Source: JALZMG01 sp963844175 (GTDB lineage Bacteria > Actinomycetota > Acidimicrobiia > Acidimicrobiales > Ilumatobacteraceae). Taken from it: 64,000 bases of DNA. The DNA lies in NCBI GenBank assembly GCA_963844175.1, contig CAWJNE010000021.1, positions 496,001-560,000 of the forward strand, in the 5' to 3' direction. The translations under genes and the position numbers were made by a program. The notes beneath the pieces were generated by a model. That model made no database searches. It worked only from the letters and a program-made list of their open reading frames with translations, and was not told the DNA's origin. Below are positions 8,742-17,463 of the stretch, in pieces; the stretch's first letter is position 1; the number at the start of each line of letters is the position of its first letter.

Positions 8742-8855
8742 CCGTTGCCCATCCTCGCGATGGTGCGCCGTGCGATGCCAGTGCTGGACCGGTGGCGTAT
8801 GATCCGTCGAGCACCGGGGCTGGAGCCAGTTCGACGTCGGTGATGAGGGGCGGCC

Positions 8856-10661
8856 GTGATGCACCGACGAGGGATGCGTGGGCGGAAGTGGTGGCTCGGG
8901 CTGCCGGTCGCCGCCGCGCTGGCGCTGCCGGTGCCGCCGACGGGAAACGCCCCCGTGGTGCACGCCGGCACCGTGCCCCCAGTCGTCGTGGAATTCGACT
9001 TCACCGGCGCCGCGCAGACGTGGACGGTGCCTGCCGGGGTCAGCGAGGCCACGTTCGACGTCTTCGGCGCACAGGGCGGCAGCGGGAACATCGAGCAAGG
9101 CCCAGAAGGCCACCCGGGTGGACTCGGCGGGCGAGCGACGGCGACGATCGCCGTCACCGCCGGCAGCACCGTGACCATCATGGTCGGCGGCAAGGGCGAC
9201 GATTTCGTCAACGATCCCATGATCTGCAACACGCAGGGAGGGTTCAACGGAGGCGGTGACGCCGGCGCGCAGGACGGCGACGAGGGGTTCTGCGGACAAG
9301 GCGGTGGTGGCGCGTCGGACGTCCGCATCGGAGGCGCCAACCTGAGCAATCGCGTCCTCGTTGCGGGTGGCGGTGGCGGAGCATCCGTCAACCTCCTCTG
9401 CCCGACTGCGGGCGCGGGTGGTGGCGCCGAGGGCACGTCGGGGGAGTGCGCAGGAGCTGGTGCCGGCGGCAACCAGAGCGGTTCCAGCGGCAGCGGGCAG
9501 CTCGGCGTCGGCGGCAACGGAGTGGCCGCCCAACCTCCGCTCGGACCCGGGGGCGGTGGTGGCGGTGGCCACTACGGCGGCTCGGGCGGCTCGACGAACG
9601 GCTTGAGCGGCGGTGGTGGTAGCGGCTCCGGGCCGGCGGGGACCGTCTTCGCCACCGGCGTGCGAGAAGGTCATGGTCACATCACCGTCACCTATGACGC
9701 TCCGCTCGCCATCACGGCGAATCTCGTTCCGGCCTCCGGGCCGGCCGGCACCACGGTCACGATCACCGGCCGCGGCTTCAACCCGACCCCGGGGGCGACC
9801 CTCGTCAACTTCGGCCCGTATCCGGCGACCGAGGTGAGTTGTTCGAGCACGACCCAGTGCACCGCGGTCAGCCCATCGACGGGCTCCAACGACTTCGAGC
9901 TCGTCTTCGTGACGGTGTCGACGCCGGGCGGTCCGGGCACGACGAGCAACCCGGTGCAGTACATCTACGTCCCCATGGGACTGGCGTTGACGGAGGTCAG
10001 CCCCGCCAGCGGGCCAGCGGCCGGCGGCACACCCGTCACGTTCCGCGGCGTCGCCTTCGAAACGACGCCGAACGGCACGCTGTTCTTCTTCGGCCCGATC
10101 GACGACGAGCGAGTGGCGACGGCGGTGAGTTGCACCTCGTCGACCGAGTGCACCGGGCTCACCCCGCCCGGCACGGGCTCCATGACTGTCACCGTGGCCA
10201 CGCTGATCGGCGGTCAGGTGGCGGGCCCGTCGTTCACCTATGCGGCTGGTGAGCCGCCACCGACCACGACCACCGCGCCATCGACGACGACGACCGCGCC
10301 ACCGACCACGTCGACCAGCTCGACGACGTCGTCGTCCACGTCGACCAGCTCCTCAAGTTCGACGTCGACGACTCAGGTCGACGCGTCGACGACCTCCACG
10401 TCATCGACCGCATCGACGTCGTCGACGTCGCCGACCACATCGTTGCCCGCGACGAGTGTCGCCGGCAGCACGACAGATCCGGCGACGTCGACCACAGCGG
10501 TCCATGCTGGCGTCACCACCACGAGGGTCAGTGGCGGACCGGGGACCCTGCCGCGCACCGGTGCCAGTGGCTGGAACACGAGCTTGATCGTCGCCCTCGC
10601 ATTGGTCGTCAGCGGAGCCGTCTTCCTCCTGTTGACGCACCGCCGCCGAGGCGCTTCCTGA
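8856..10661 (+). CDS. Large glycine-rich surface protein with IPT/TIG domains and LPRTG anchor
   Basis: A 601-aa exported protein. In order it has a signal peptide (GRKWWLGLPVAAALALP), a beta-strand and glycine-rich region to about residue 270 (VFGAQGGSG, GGGGASVNL, GPGGGGGGG), and two IPT/TIG-type domains (VPASGPAGTTVTITGRGFN and VSPASGPAAGGTPVTFRG). A Thr/Ser stalk of about 90 residues follows, then LPRTG, a membrane helix and an RRRGAS tail. The start is GTG at 8856 or the adjacent ATG at 8859, both behind GAGGGG. The layout is that of a cell-wall-anchored protein displayed on a stalk; the glycine-rich head resembles those of bacterial surface fibres. The ligand is unknown. Confidence 0.82.
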   Translation: MMHRRGMRGRKWWLGLPVAAALALPVPPTGNAPVVHAGTVPPVVVEFDFTGAAQTWTVPAGVSEATFDVFGAQGGSGNIEQGPEGHPGGLGGRATATIAVTAGSTVTIMVGGKGDDFVNDPMICNTQGGFNGGGDAGAQDGDEGFCGQGGGGASDVRIGGANLSNRVLVAGGGGGASVNLLCPTAGAGGGAEGTSGECAGAGAGGNQSGSSGSGQLGVGGNGVAAQPPLGPGGGGGGGHYGGSGGSTNGLSGGGGSGSGPAGTVFATGVREGHGHITVTYDAPLAITANLVPASGPAGTTVTITGRGFNPTPGATLVNFGPYPATEVSCSSTTQCTAVSPSTGSNDFELVFVTVSTPGGPGTTSNPVQYIYVPMGLALTEVSPASGPAAGGTPVTFRGVAFETTPNGTLFFFGPIDDERVATAVSCTSSTECTGLTPPGTGSMTVTVATLIGGQVAGPSFTYAAGEPPPTTTTAPSTTTTAPPTTSTSSTTSSSTSTSSSSSTSTTQVDASTTSTSSTASTSSTSPTTSLPATSVAGSTTDPATSTTAVHAGVTTTRVSGGPGTLPRTGASGWNTSLIVALALVVSGAVFLLLTHRRRGAS

Positions 10662-10821
10662 TCCGGCGGGTCGGAGCGCCAGCGGACCGCTTCTGTCCGT
10701 CGACCGAGGAGCTGGACCCATCGATCGTGCGGGTCGAGGCCTCGGCTACGGTGCCCACGGCGTTGGAGGAGAGCCGTTTGGCGTCGTTGATGTCGTCTCC
10801 TGCCGGCGCGAGAGGCACATC

Positions 10822-11392
10822 ATGGGGACCAACCAACCACGCCGACGACTTGCCGGATGCCTCGCGGCAGGGGCGGTGCTTGGGGTTGTCGGGCATCGTC
10901 GCCGGGGTTGCGCCGCACGCGTCCGCTCAGGAGGTGTTGAGCGTTGGCTGCGCCTTCTTGAACAGTGCGAGCTTCGACGTGGAGAATGCTGGCGGCGAGT
11001 CGGACCTGAGGGACTTCGTGGCGGGCGAGGTGATCACCGTCCGTACCGGGGAGCCCGCTGGCGGTGGTGCACCAGAAGACACCTTCCTCTTCATCAACAA
11101 CGACGTCGTGTCGTCGTCGGCGGGCTTCCCCGTCTCGCTGTCGTACACGGTGCCCGCCGACGGCGAGTACTCCGTCAAGTGGGAGGTGATCAACGGGGCG
11201 GTCACCTGGAACGTCTCGTGTACGGCCGCTCGTCCTGACGCCGACGGCGACGGCGTGCCCGACACGATCGTCGAGCCGCCGCTTGCCGAGACCGGCGCCA
11301 GCACTGCGCCCATCGGGATGCTTGCGGCCGCGCTCGTGGTCGGCGGTGCGTCGGCGCTGCTCGTTGTGAACCGCGGTCGCCGCCGCATCTGA
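10822..11392 (+). pseudogene. Secreted LAETG-tailed protein, frameshifted in the signal peptide
   Basis: ATG at 10822 with AGAGG upstream starts a good signal peptide (RRRLAGCLAAGAVLGVVG). The frame then fails, and the mature part (IVAGVAPHASAQEVL onwards) continues one frame over to the stop at 11392. Deleting one G from the GGG run near 10889 would restore a single protein of about 190 aa. The mature part has a beta-sandwich-like core, an acidic DADGDGVPD calcium-loop-like motif, and a C-terminal LAETG, membrane helix and RRR tail. It is either a fresh pseudogene or a sequencing error. Its stop overlaps the next gene as TGATG. Confidence 0.65.
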
Positions 11393-12183
11393 TGCGACGA
11401 CGTCAGCTTCGTCGGCGGCCAAGCGGGACGAGGACGTTCGTCCGTCTCGGCACGATCGTCGGCACCGTGGTGGTCGGCTTCGGACTCGCCGCCGATGCGT
11501 CGGCGGGCACGATGCCAGCCATCGCCCTGTCGTCGACGACGGTCGCGCCGGGAGGCGGCGTCGACGTCATCGTCTATCGCTGCAACGCCGGCGACGAGAT
11601 CGGGTACGTCGTCGACGGGGTGTCCTACACCGAGACCTGCCTGCTCACCGGTGACGCAGTGCTGCAGGCCCAGGTCTCGAACCAGCCCGGCAGCTACCAG
11701 GTCGTCGCCACCACGCCGAGCGGGCAGCTGACCGCCGACTACACCGTGGCTGAACCGGGTCAGCCCGCCCTGGACGTCCTCGGCATCAACTTCCCCGGCC
11801 GTTTCGTCTCCTTCTCGGTCCGGGGGTGCACCGCCGGCACGCAAGCGGTCGCCGACGTCGCCGGCCAACAGCTCACGGCCGATTGCGAGTCCGGCACGTT
11901 CGGGCCATCCGCCGTCTTCGGCTACCTCTCCAACGACGCCGCCTCGTCGATCAACCCGCTGACCGTCACGCTGACGCAGCCGGCGGCCGTCCTCCAGGGG
12001 ACGATCTTCTTCAGGCAGTTCGGCGCGGTCGAGGAACCTGGCCCCGTCACCACGCCGGACCCAGGCTTGGCCGGCACCGGTCCGGGCGACTCAACCGTCA
12101 CTCAGCTCGTCGCCGCGGCCGGGGCGGTCGGTCTCGGCATCACGTGTGTCGCCTGGGCGCGCCGTCGCCGCGCCACCACCTGA
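11392..12183 (+). CDS. Secreted hypothetical protein with LAGTG-like anchor
   Basis: A 263-aa protein that I do not recognise as a family. An arginine-rich N-terminus and a hydrophobic stretch (TIVGTVVVGFGLAADASAG) form a signal peptide. The mature region is beta-rich, with four cysteines in pairs that could form disulfides (YRCNAGDE, ETCLL, RGCTAGT, ADCESG). The C-terminus has LAGTG, a membrane helix and RRRR, a degenerate form of the LPxTG sorting signal seen in the three preceding genes. ATG overlaps the stop of the upstream gene as TGATG, so the two are probably one operon and work at the cell surface. Confidence 0.7.
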   Translation: MRRRQLRRRPSGTRTFVRLGTIVGTVVVGFGLAADASAGTMPAIALSSTTVAPGGGVDVIVYRCNAGDEIGYVVDGVSYTETCLLTGDAVLQAQVSNQPGSYQVVATTPSGQLTADYTVAEPGQPALDVLGINFPGRFVSFSVRGCTAGTQAVADVAGQQLTADCESGTFGPSAVFGYLSNDAASSINPLTVTLTQPAAVLQGTIFFRQFGAVEEPGPVTTPDPGLAGTGPGDSTVTQLVAAAGAVGLGITCVAWARRRRATT

Positions 12184-12202
12184 CACCGAGCGCTTCGACC
12201 GG

Positions 12203-12273
12203 AGCGGATGAGGGGAATCGAACCCCCGTATTCAGCTTGGGAAGCTGATGTTCTGCCATTGAACTACATCCGC
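12203..12273 (-). tRNA. tRNA-Gly (anticodon CCC)
   Basis: The minus strand folds as a 71-nt tRNA. The acceptor stem is GCGGATG/CATCCGC, the anticodon arm is TCAGC-TTCCCAA-GCTGA with anticodon CCC, and the T arm is GGGGG-TTCGATT-CCCCT. CCA is not encoded. It decodes GGG glycine codons. Confidence 0.93.
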
Positions 12274-12341
12274 GAGCGGGCTGGAGGTTAGCGGCGTCCG
12301 GCCGCCCTGTCGGCCCCGGCCGGGGCCTCCGTCGCCTGGCT

Positions 12342-13718
12342 ATGGTGCGGCCCGTGATCCTGTCGGACCGCTCGATCCGTGGGGAGCTGGCGGCGGGACG
12401 GATCGTGATCGACCCGTTCGACGACGCGCTCGTGCAGCCGTCGTCGGTCGACGTCCGCCTCGATCGGCTGTTCCGCGTCTTCCGCAACCACACCGCCGGT
12501 GTGATCGACGTCAAGCTGGATCTGACGGGGCTCACGGAGCTGATCGAGATCGCCGACGACGGCGTGTTCATGCTCCACCCGGGCGAGTTCGTGCTCGGTT
12601 CGACGTTGGAGCGTGTCGCCCTCCCGGACGACCTCGTGGCTCGGATCGAGGGCAAGGCGCTGTCGACCTCGACCGCCATCCCCACCCCCGATGGGTGGTC
12701 GACGATGGGCGAGGTGCGCGTCGGCGATCGGGTGTTCAGCCACTCGGGCGCACCGGTGCGCGTCAAGGACGTGTCGGAGGTGATGCTCGGGCGCCCGTGC
12801 TTCGAGGTCGTCTTCTCCGATGGATCGACGATCGTCGCCGACGCCGCGCACCAGTGGTTGACGACCAGCGAGGACGAGCGACGACGCCTTCGCGGGCCGT
12901 CGCTGCGGACGACGGCCGAGATCGCCTCGACCCTTCGGCACGAGAGCGACGTCAACCACCACGTCGAGGTCGCCGGCGCCGTGCAGTGCGCGTCGCGCGA
13001 GCTGCCCGCGGATCCCTACGAGCTCGGTCGCCGGATCGGTGGTGGCGCTCCCACGTCCGGCGAGTCGGTGGACGACGACCAGTTCATCCCGCCCGACTTC
13101 CTGCGCGGTTCGAAGCACCAGCGCTGGTCGCTGCTCGAGGGGTTGCTCGACGCCAACGGCTGGTCCGACGGGGATCGGTGCGAGTACACGACGGTCGACG
13201 AAGCGCTGTCCGACCAGGTCTACGAGCTCGTGTGCAGCCTCGGCCGCCGAGCGACGGTCGCCAAGCGGCCGGCGATCGTGGACGGCATCGATCATGGCCC
13301 GCTGTACTGCGTGACGTTCGCGCCCGGCCATCGATGCGATCGGTCGCGTTCGATCGTCGACGCGCGCGTCGTGCCGTCCGTCCCCGTGCGCTGCATCGAG
13401 GTGGACGGCCCGGACGGGATGTTCCTCGCCGGCCGATCGTTCGTCCCGACCCACAACTCGTCGCTCGGCCGCCTCGGCCTGCTCATCCACAGCACGGCCG
13501 GCTTCGTCGACGCCGGCTGGGACGGCCACATCACGCTCGAACTGGCCAACGTCGCCAGCTTGCCGATCACGCTGTACCCGGGGATGAAGATCGGTCAGCT
13601 GAGCTTCATGCCGATGACCACACCGGCCGACCAGCCGTACGGCAGCGGTGCCGTCGGGTCCAAGTACCAGGGCCAGCGGGGCCCGACCCCGAGCCGGTAC
13701 TTCCAGAACTTCGAGTGA
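12342..13718 (+). CDS. dcd: dCTP deaminase (Mycobacterium-type, dUMP-forming) interrupted by an intein
   Basis: The host protein converts dCTP to dUTP, or directly to dUMP, for thymidylate synthesis. The exteins join as residues 1-105 (ILSDRSIRGEL to VARIEGK) and 373-458 (SSLGRLGLLIHSTAGF to PTPSRYFQNFE). Together they make a 191-aa enzyme close to the bifunctional mycobacterial form. Residues 106-372 are an intein inserted between K and S of the GKSSLGR loop, which contains active-site Ser and Arg residues, so activity should depend on splicing. The start may be GTG at 12354: TATGGT lies 7 nt before it and family homology begins there. A tRNA-Gly lies upstream on the other strand. Confidence 0.92.
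   Translation: MVRPVILSDRSIRGELAAGRIVIDPFDDALVQPSSVDVRLDRLFRVFRNHTAGVIDVKLDLTGLTELIEIADDGVFMLHPGEFVLGSTLERVALPDDLVARIEGKALSTSTAIPTPDGWSTMGEVRVGDRVFSHSGAPVRVKDVSEVMLGRPCFEVVFSDGSTIVADAAHQWLTTSEDERRRLRGPSLRTTAEIASTLRHESDVNHHVEVAGAVQCASRELPADPYELGRRIGGGAPTSGESVDDDQFIPPDFLRGSKHQRWSLLEGLLDANGWSDGDRCEYTTVDEALSDQVYELVCSLGRRATVAKRPAIVDGIDHGPLYCVTFAPGHRCDRSRSIVDARVVPSVPVRCIEVDGPDGMFLAGRSFVPTHNSSLGRLGLLIHSTAGFVDAGWDGHITLELANVASLPITLYPGMKIGQLSFMPMTTPADQPYGSGAVGSKYQGQRGPTPSRYFQNFE
12657..13457 (+). other. Intein in dCTP deaminase with degenerate LAGLIDADG endonuclease
   Basis: This is a 267-residue in-frame insertion. Its N-terminal splicing block begins at Ala (ALSTSTAIPTPDGW), block B has the conserved His (DAAHQWLT), and the C-terminal block ends FVPTHN before Ser, fitting Asn cyclisation onto a +1 Ser. 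The central part resembles a LAGLIDADG homing endonuclease, with YELGRRIGGG in place of LGxxLGDG and LLEGLLDANG in place of LxGLxDxDG. Both catalytic acidic positions appear lost (G and N), so splicing is probably intact while homing is probably dead. Confidence 0.88.
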
Positions 13719-13723
13719 CGGGC

Positions 13724-13766
13724 GCGATGAGCGATGAGCGGTCATGCACCGCTCATCGCTCATCGC
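13724..13766. terminator. Perfect 19-bp hairpin after dcd
   Basis: Arms 13724-13742 and 13748-13766 are exact reverse complements, built from repeated GCGATGA units, with a 5-nt loop (CATGC). The hairpin starts 5 nt after the dcd stop. There is no T-tract, so it may act as an intrinsic-like terminator or an mRNA-stabilising stem. Confidence 0.6.
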
Positions 13767-13823
13767 TCATCGCTCGCGCCGGCTGATTGCGCCGCCGAGG
13801 ATCCGGGGAAGGAGGACGCACCT

Positions 13824-14834
13824 ATGCCGCGGCTGCGTCGTGTCTCGCCCGACACGCCCGGTTGGACGCGCCGACGCCACGGCAAGGGGTTCACCTACCT
13901 CGACGAGGACGGCCGCCGCCTGGCCGTGACCGAGGTGGCCCGGATCAAGGCGCTGGTCATCCCACCCGCGTGGGAGGACGTGTGGATCTGTCCAGCGCCC
14001 AACGGCCACATCCAGGCCGTCGGCACCGACGTCGCCGGACGCCGCCAGTACCTGTACCACCCGACCTGGCGCGAGCAGCGCGACGAGGCCAAGCACGTCC
14101 GCGTGGTCGACGTCGCCGCCCGCCTGCCCGCCGCCCGGTCGACCGTCGCCGACCACCTCGCCCTGCCGGGCATGCCGAAGGAACGGGCGCTGGCCCTGGC
14201 CTTCCGGTTGCTCGACATCGGCTTCTTCCGCATCGGCGGTGAGGGGTACGCCGAGGAGAACGGCAGCTACGGGCTGGCAACGATCGAGCAGCAGCACGTC
14301 CGCATCGACGGCGGCGCCGCCGTGTTCGACTACGTGGCCAAGTCGGGCCAAGCCCGCCTGGTCGCCGTCGAGGACGCCGCGGTGGTCGACGCCGTGCGGA
14401 CCCTGTTGCGGCGGCGCGGTGGCGGACCGGGCCTCCTTGCCTACAAGGACTCCCGCCGATGGCGCGACGTCACCTCCGACGACATCAACGCGTACGTCAA
14501 GGAGGTCGTCGGGGGTGAGGTGTCGGCCAAGGACTTCCGCACCTGGCACGGCACCGTGCTCGCCGCCGTGGCGCTCGCCGGGATGACGGACGAGCAGCCG
14601 TCGCCGACGAAGCGCAAACGGGCGGTCAGCACGGCGATGAAGGACGTCGCCGAGTCGCTCGGCAACACCCCGTCCGTCGCCCGCAAGTCGTACGTCGACC
14701 CTCGTGTCGTCGAGCGCTTCGAGGAGGGTGTCACGATCAACGGGGCGCTGCACAGCGCCCGGCGCGGGAACGCCGCGCGCACCCGGCGCAAGGTGGAGCG
14801 GGCGGTGCTCGACCTGCTCCAAGGTGATGATTGA
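13824..14834 (+). CDS. DNA topoisomerase IB
   Basis: A 336-aa type IB topoisomerase of the bacterial/poxvirus-like class, which relaxes supercoils by a 3'-phosphotyrosyl nick. The N-terminal domain has PGWTRRRHGKGFTYLD and IPPAWEDVWICP. The catalytic domain has IGGEGYAEENGSYGLATI, FRTWHGT with the active-site His, and SYVDPRV containing the probable nucleophile Tyr290. GGAAGGAGG at 13808-13816 fixes ATG 13824 as start. It follows dcd but is separated from it by the hairpin at 13724-13766, so it may have its own promoter. Confidence 0.93.
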   Translation: MPRLRRVSPDTPGWTRRRHGKGFTYLDEDGRRLAVTEVARIKALVIPPAWEDVWICPAPNGHIQAVGTDVAGRRQYLYHPTWREQRDEAKHVRVVDVAARLPAARSTVADHLALPGMPKERALALAFRLLDIGFFRIGGEGYAEENGSYGLATIEQQHVRIDGGAAVFDYVAKSGQARLVAVEDAAVVDAVRTLLRRRGGGPGLLAYKDSRRWRDVTSDDINAYVKEVVGGEVSAKDFRTWHGTVLAAVALAGMTDEQPSPTKRKRAVSTAMKDVAESLGNTPSVARKSYVDPRVVERFEEGVTINGALHSARRGNAARTRRKVERAVLDLLQGDD

Positions 14835-14879
14835 CGCCGGTTCGGCGATCCGGGGACAGGGCGGCCACGAACCACGGGG

Positions 14880-16496
14880 GTGAACGAGACCCCATCCGCC
14901 GGTGATTCCGCCGTCGCCGTCGAGGCGGAACTGGAGCCCCGCGCCTCGACCCGTAGCCGCCCGGCGTGGTGGATCGCCGTGCTCGGGGGACTCATCTCCG
15001 CCTTGGTCGCGCTCGGCGTGGCGGAGCTGATCGCCGGCTTCAACCGCAGCTGGCGCTCGCCGGTCCTCGACGTGGGTGATCGCGTGATCGACGCCGCCCC
15101 GCCGTGGCTCAAGGAGTTCGCCATCGACCGGTTCGGCACGAACGACAAGCCGGCGCTGCTGATCGGCATCGGCGCGCTGCTCGCCGTGTACGCCGCGGTC
15201 ATCGGGTTCTTCGCGCTGCGCCGGGCGTTCGTCGTCGGCGTCGTCGGGATCGCCCTGTTCGGCGTGATCGGCGCCTGGGCCTCGCTCAGCCGGCGCAGCG
15301 AAGCGCCGTTGCACGCCGCCCTCCCGAGCGTGATCGGCGCCGCCGCCGGCATCGGCGCGCTTTGGTTGCTGCACCAGTCGCTGCAGTCGCGTGAGCAGGC
15401 CGGGACGTCCGGCGGCGGGACCGACCGGCGGGCGTTCCTGGCCCACACCGGCATGGTCCTCGGCGGGCTGGCCGCAGGTGCAGCCGCCTTCGGCGCCATC
15501 GGACGCCTGCTCGGGAACCGCTTCAGCGCCTCCGAATCGCGCTCCGACGTGGCGCTGCCGCCGGCCGCCGAGCCGATCGGTGAGCTGCCCGCGGCCACCC
15601 AGGTCGACGTTGCCGGCATGACCCCGTTCGTCACCCCGAACGACGCCTTCTACCGCATCGACACCGCCCTCACCGCGCCGCAGGTCCCGACCGAGGGGTA
15701 CACGCTGCGGGTGACCGGCATGGTCGACAACGAGCTCGAGCTCTCGTACGACGACCTGCTCGGTCGGGAGCTCATCGAGCGCGACGTCACGCTGACCTGC
15801 GTGTCGAACGAGATCGGTGGGCGGCTCGTGGGCAACGCGAGGTGGCTCGGCACCTTGCTCGCTCCGTTGCTCGAGGAGGCCGGTGTGCAGCCGGGCGCCG
15901 ACCAGCTCGTCGGTCGGTCCTTCGACGGGTACGAGTGTGGGTTCCCGACGGCCGTGGCCATGGACGGGCGCGACGCCATGATCGTGTTCGGCATGAACGG
16001 AGAGCCGCTGCCCATCGAGCACGGCTTCCCGGTCCGCCTCGTCGTCCCCGGGCTGTACGGCTACGTCTCGGCCACGAAGTGGTTGACCGAGCTCGAGCTG
16101 ACGACGTTCGCTGAGTTCGACCACTACTGGTTGCGGCGCGGCTGGGCGCAGCAGGCGCCGATCAAGCTGATGAGCCGGATCGACACCCCCAAGGGCCTGG
16201 CCAAGGTGCCCGCCGGGGTCGTCCCGGTCGCCGGCGTGGCGTGGGCGCAGACCGTCGGCATCTCGGCCGTCGAGGTCAACATCGACGACACCGGCTGGCA
16301 GCCCGCCGAGCTCGGCGAGGTCACCACCAACGACACGTGGCGTCAGTGGGTGTACCGCTGGGATGCCCAGCCCGGCCGCCACACGCTGGTCGTTCGCGCC
16401 ATCGACAAGAACGGCGCAATCCAGACGGCCGAGCGTGCCGAACCAATACCCGACGGAGCGTCCGGACTGCACCAGATCGTGGTGACGGTCCAGTGA
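14880..16496 (+). CDS. Membrane-anchored molybdopterin oxidoreductase (sulfite oxidase/YedY-like)
   Basis: A 538-aa protein. The N-terminal 170 residues hold about four membrane helices. A Tat-like RRAFLAHTGMVLGGLAAGAAA segment follows near residue 180, and then a sulfite-oxidase-type molybdopterin domain. The Mo-coordinating cysteine is visible in LTCVSNEIGGRLVGNARW, with GFPVRLVVPGLYGY further on and a C-terminal dimerisation-type immunoglobulin domain (GVAWAQTVGISAVEVNID). Relatives include YedY/MsrP, which repairs oxidised methionine in exported proteins, and sulfite oxidases. The catalytic domain should face outside. GTG at 14880 is the likely start. Only 39 nt separate it from the fasciclin gene, so the two are probably co-transcribed. 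Confidence 0.85.
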   Translation: MNETPSAGDSAVAVEAELEPRASTRSRPAWWIAVLGGLISALVALGVAELIAGFNRSWRSPVLDVGDRVIDAAPPWLKEFAIDRFGTNDKPALLIGIGALLAVYAAVIGFFALRRAFVVGVVGIALFGVIGAWASLSRRSEAPLHAALPSVIGAAAGIGALWLLHQSLQSREQAGTSGGGTDRRAFLAHTGMVLGGLAAGAAAFGAIGRLLGNRFSASESRSDVALPPAAEPIGELPAATQVDVAGMTPFVTPNDAFYRIDTALTAPQVPTEGYTLRVTGMVDNELELSYDDLLGRELIERDVTLTCVSNEIGGRLVGNARWLGTLLAPLLEEAGVQPGADQLVGRSFDGYECGFPTAVAMDGRDAMIVFGMNGEPLPIEHGFPVRLVVPGLYGYVSATKWLTELELTTFAEFDHYWLRRGWAQQAPIKLMSRIDTPKGLAKVPAGVVPVAGVAWAQTVGISAVEVNIDDTGWQPAELGEVTTNDTWRQWVYRWDAQPGRHTLVVRAIDKNGAIQTAERAEPIPDGASGLHQIVVTVQ

Positions 16497-16535
16497 TGCC
16501 GACGTCATCGTGAACACCCCCAGAAAGAGGATTTG

Positions 16536-17297
16536 ATGAGAGCACGACGCATCCGAGCGACCGCCGTTGCGGCGATCGCCGGCCTGACCTTCGCCGCCGC
16601 AGCCTGTGGCGACGACTCCAACGACAGCGCCGACACCACCGCCGCCGGTGCCACGGCCACGACGATGGCCGGTGGCGACACCACCATGGCGGGCAGCGAG
16701 AGCACGGAGCCGATGTCGACCGAGTCGATGGGCAGCGAGCCGATGTCGACGGAGGAGATGGGCTCCATGCCGATGTCCTCCGATTCGATGGCCGGCGAGA
16801 TGATGGAGCCGATGGGTCCGGCGTGCTCCAGCCTGCCCACCGAGGGCGAGGGCAGCGTCGAGGGCATGGCCGACGACCCCGCCGCCACCGCCGCCAGCAA
16901 CAACCCCGAGCTGTCCACGCTCGTGGCTGCCGTCGAGGCCGCCGGCCTGGTCGACACGCTGAACGGCGAGGGCCCCTTCACCATCTTCGCCCCGGTCAAC
17001 TCGGCGTTCGAGGCCCTGCCGGAGGGGACGGTGGACGCGCTGCTCGCCGATCCGACCGGTGACCTGACGACCATCCTCACCCAGCACGTCGTGCCGGGCG
17101 AGTCCCTGGTCGCCGAGGACCTGATCGCCGCCGGCACCGTGTCCAACGTTGCCGAGGGCGAGCTGACCATCACCGCCGAGGGCGACACCGTCACCGTCGA
17201 CGCTGGTGGTGGCCCGGCGACGGTGGTCTGCGCCAACGTCCCGGTGGCCAACGGCACCGTGCACCTCATCGACACGGTGCTGCTGCCGGCGGGCTGA
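16536..17297 (+). CDS. Fasciclin-domain lipoprotein with methionine-rich linker
   Basis: A 253-aa exported lipoprotein. The signal peptide ends in AAAC with the lipid-modified Cys at residue 24. Residues 44-93 form a low-complexity linker with 12 methionines in 50 residues (TESMGSEPMSTEEMGSMPM). Residues 115-253 are one fasciclin (FAS1) domain, shown by LVDTLNGEGPFTIFAPVNSA and NGTVHLIDTVLLP. Mycobacterial MPT70/MPT83 are fasciclin proteins controlled by SigK/RskA, and here a SigK-like pair follows, which supports a shared regulon. ATG 16536 has AGAGGA upstream. The Met-rich linker is unusual and could serve as an oxidant trap repaired by the upstream molybdoenzyme; that role is inference. 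Confidence 0.9.
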   Translation: MRARRIRATAVAAIAGLTFAAAACGDDSNDSADTTAAGATATTMAGGDTTMAGSESTEPMSTESMGSEPMSTEEMGSMPMSSDSMAGEMMEPMGPACSSLPTEGEGSVEGMADDPAATAASNNPELSTLVAAVEAAGLVDTLNGEGPFTIFAPVNSAFEALPEGTVDALLADPTGDLTTILTQHVVPGESLVAEDLIAAGTVSNVAEGELTITAEGDTVTVDAGGGPATVVCANVPVANGTVHLIDTVLLPAG

Positions 17298-17380
17298 CCT
17301 GACATCGCCGCGGGCGCGCCCTCGGGCTGCGACCGCTGCGGCTCCGGCCACCGGTGGCGGAATCGGTGGACAGGAGGATG

Positions 17381-17414
17381 ACGGCGAGGGACCCTTCCGG
17401 GGGTCCCTCGCCGT
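17381..17414 (+). terminator. Perfect 14-bp stem hairpin after the fasciclin gene
   Basis: ACGGCGAGGGACCC and GGGTCCCTCGCCGT are exact reverse complements around a 6-nt loop (TTCCGG), 84 nt after the fasciclin stop. It probably ends the molybdoenzyme-fasciclin transcript. There is no T-run. Confidence 0.7.
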
Positions 17415-17463
17415 TGCGCGCCCGGGCACCAATCCGCAGCGCTCGGCGCTCCGAACCCTCGAC

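Noticed and set aside
10255..10400. Short repeated ACGACGACC/TCGACG units, considered as CRISPR or tandem repeat
   Set aside because: They are codon repeats of the Thr/Ser stalk in a coding sequence; no regular spacer pattern.
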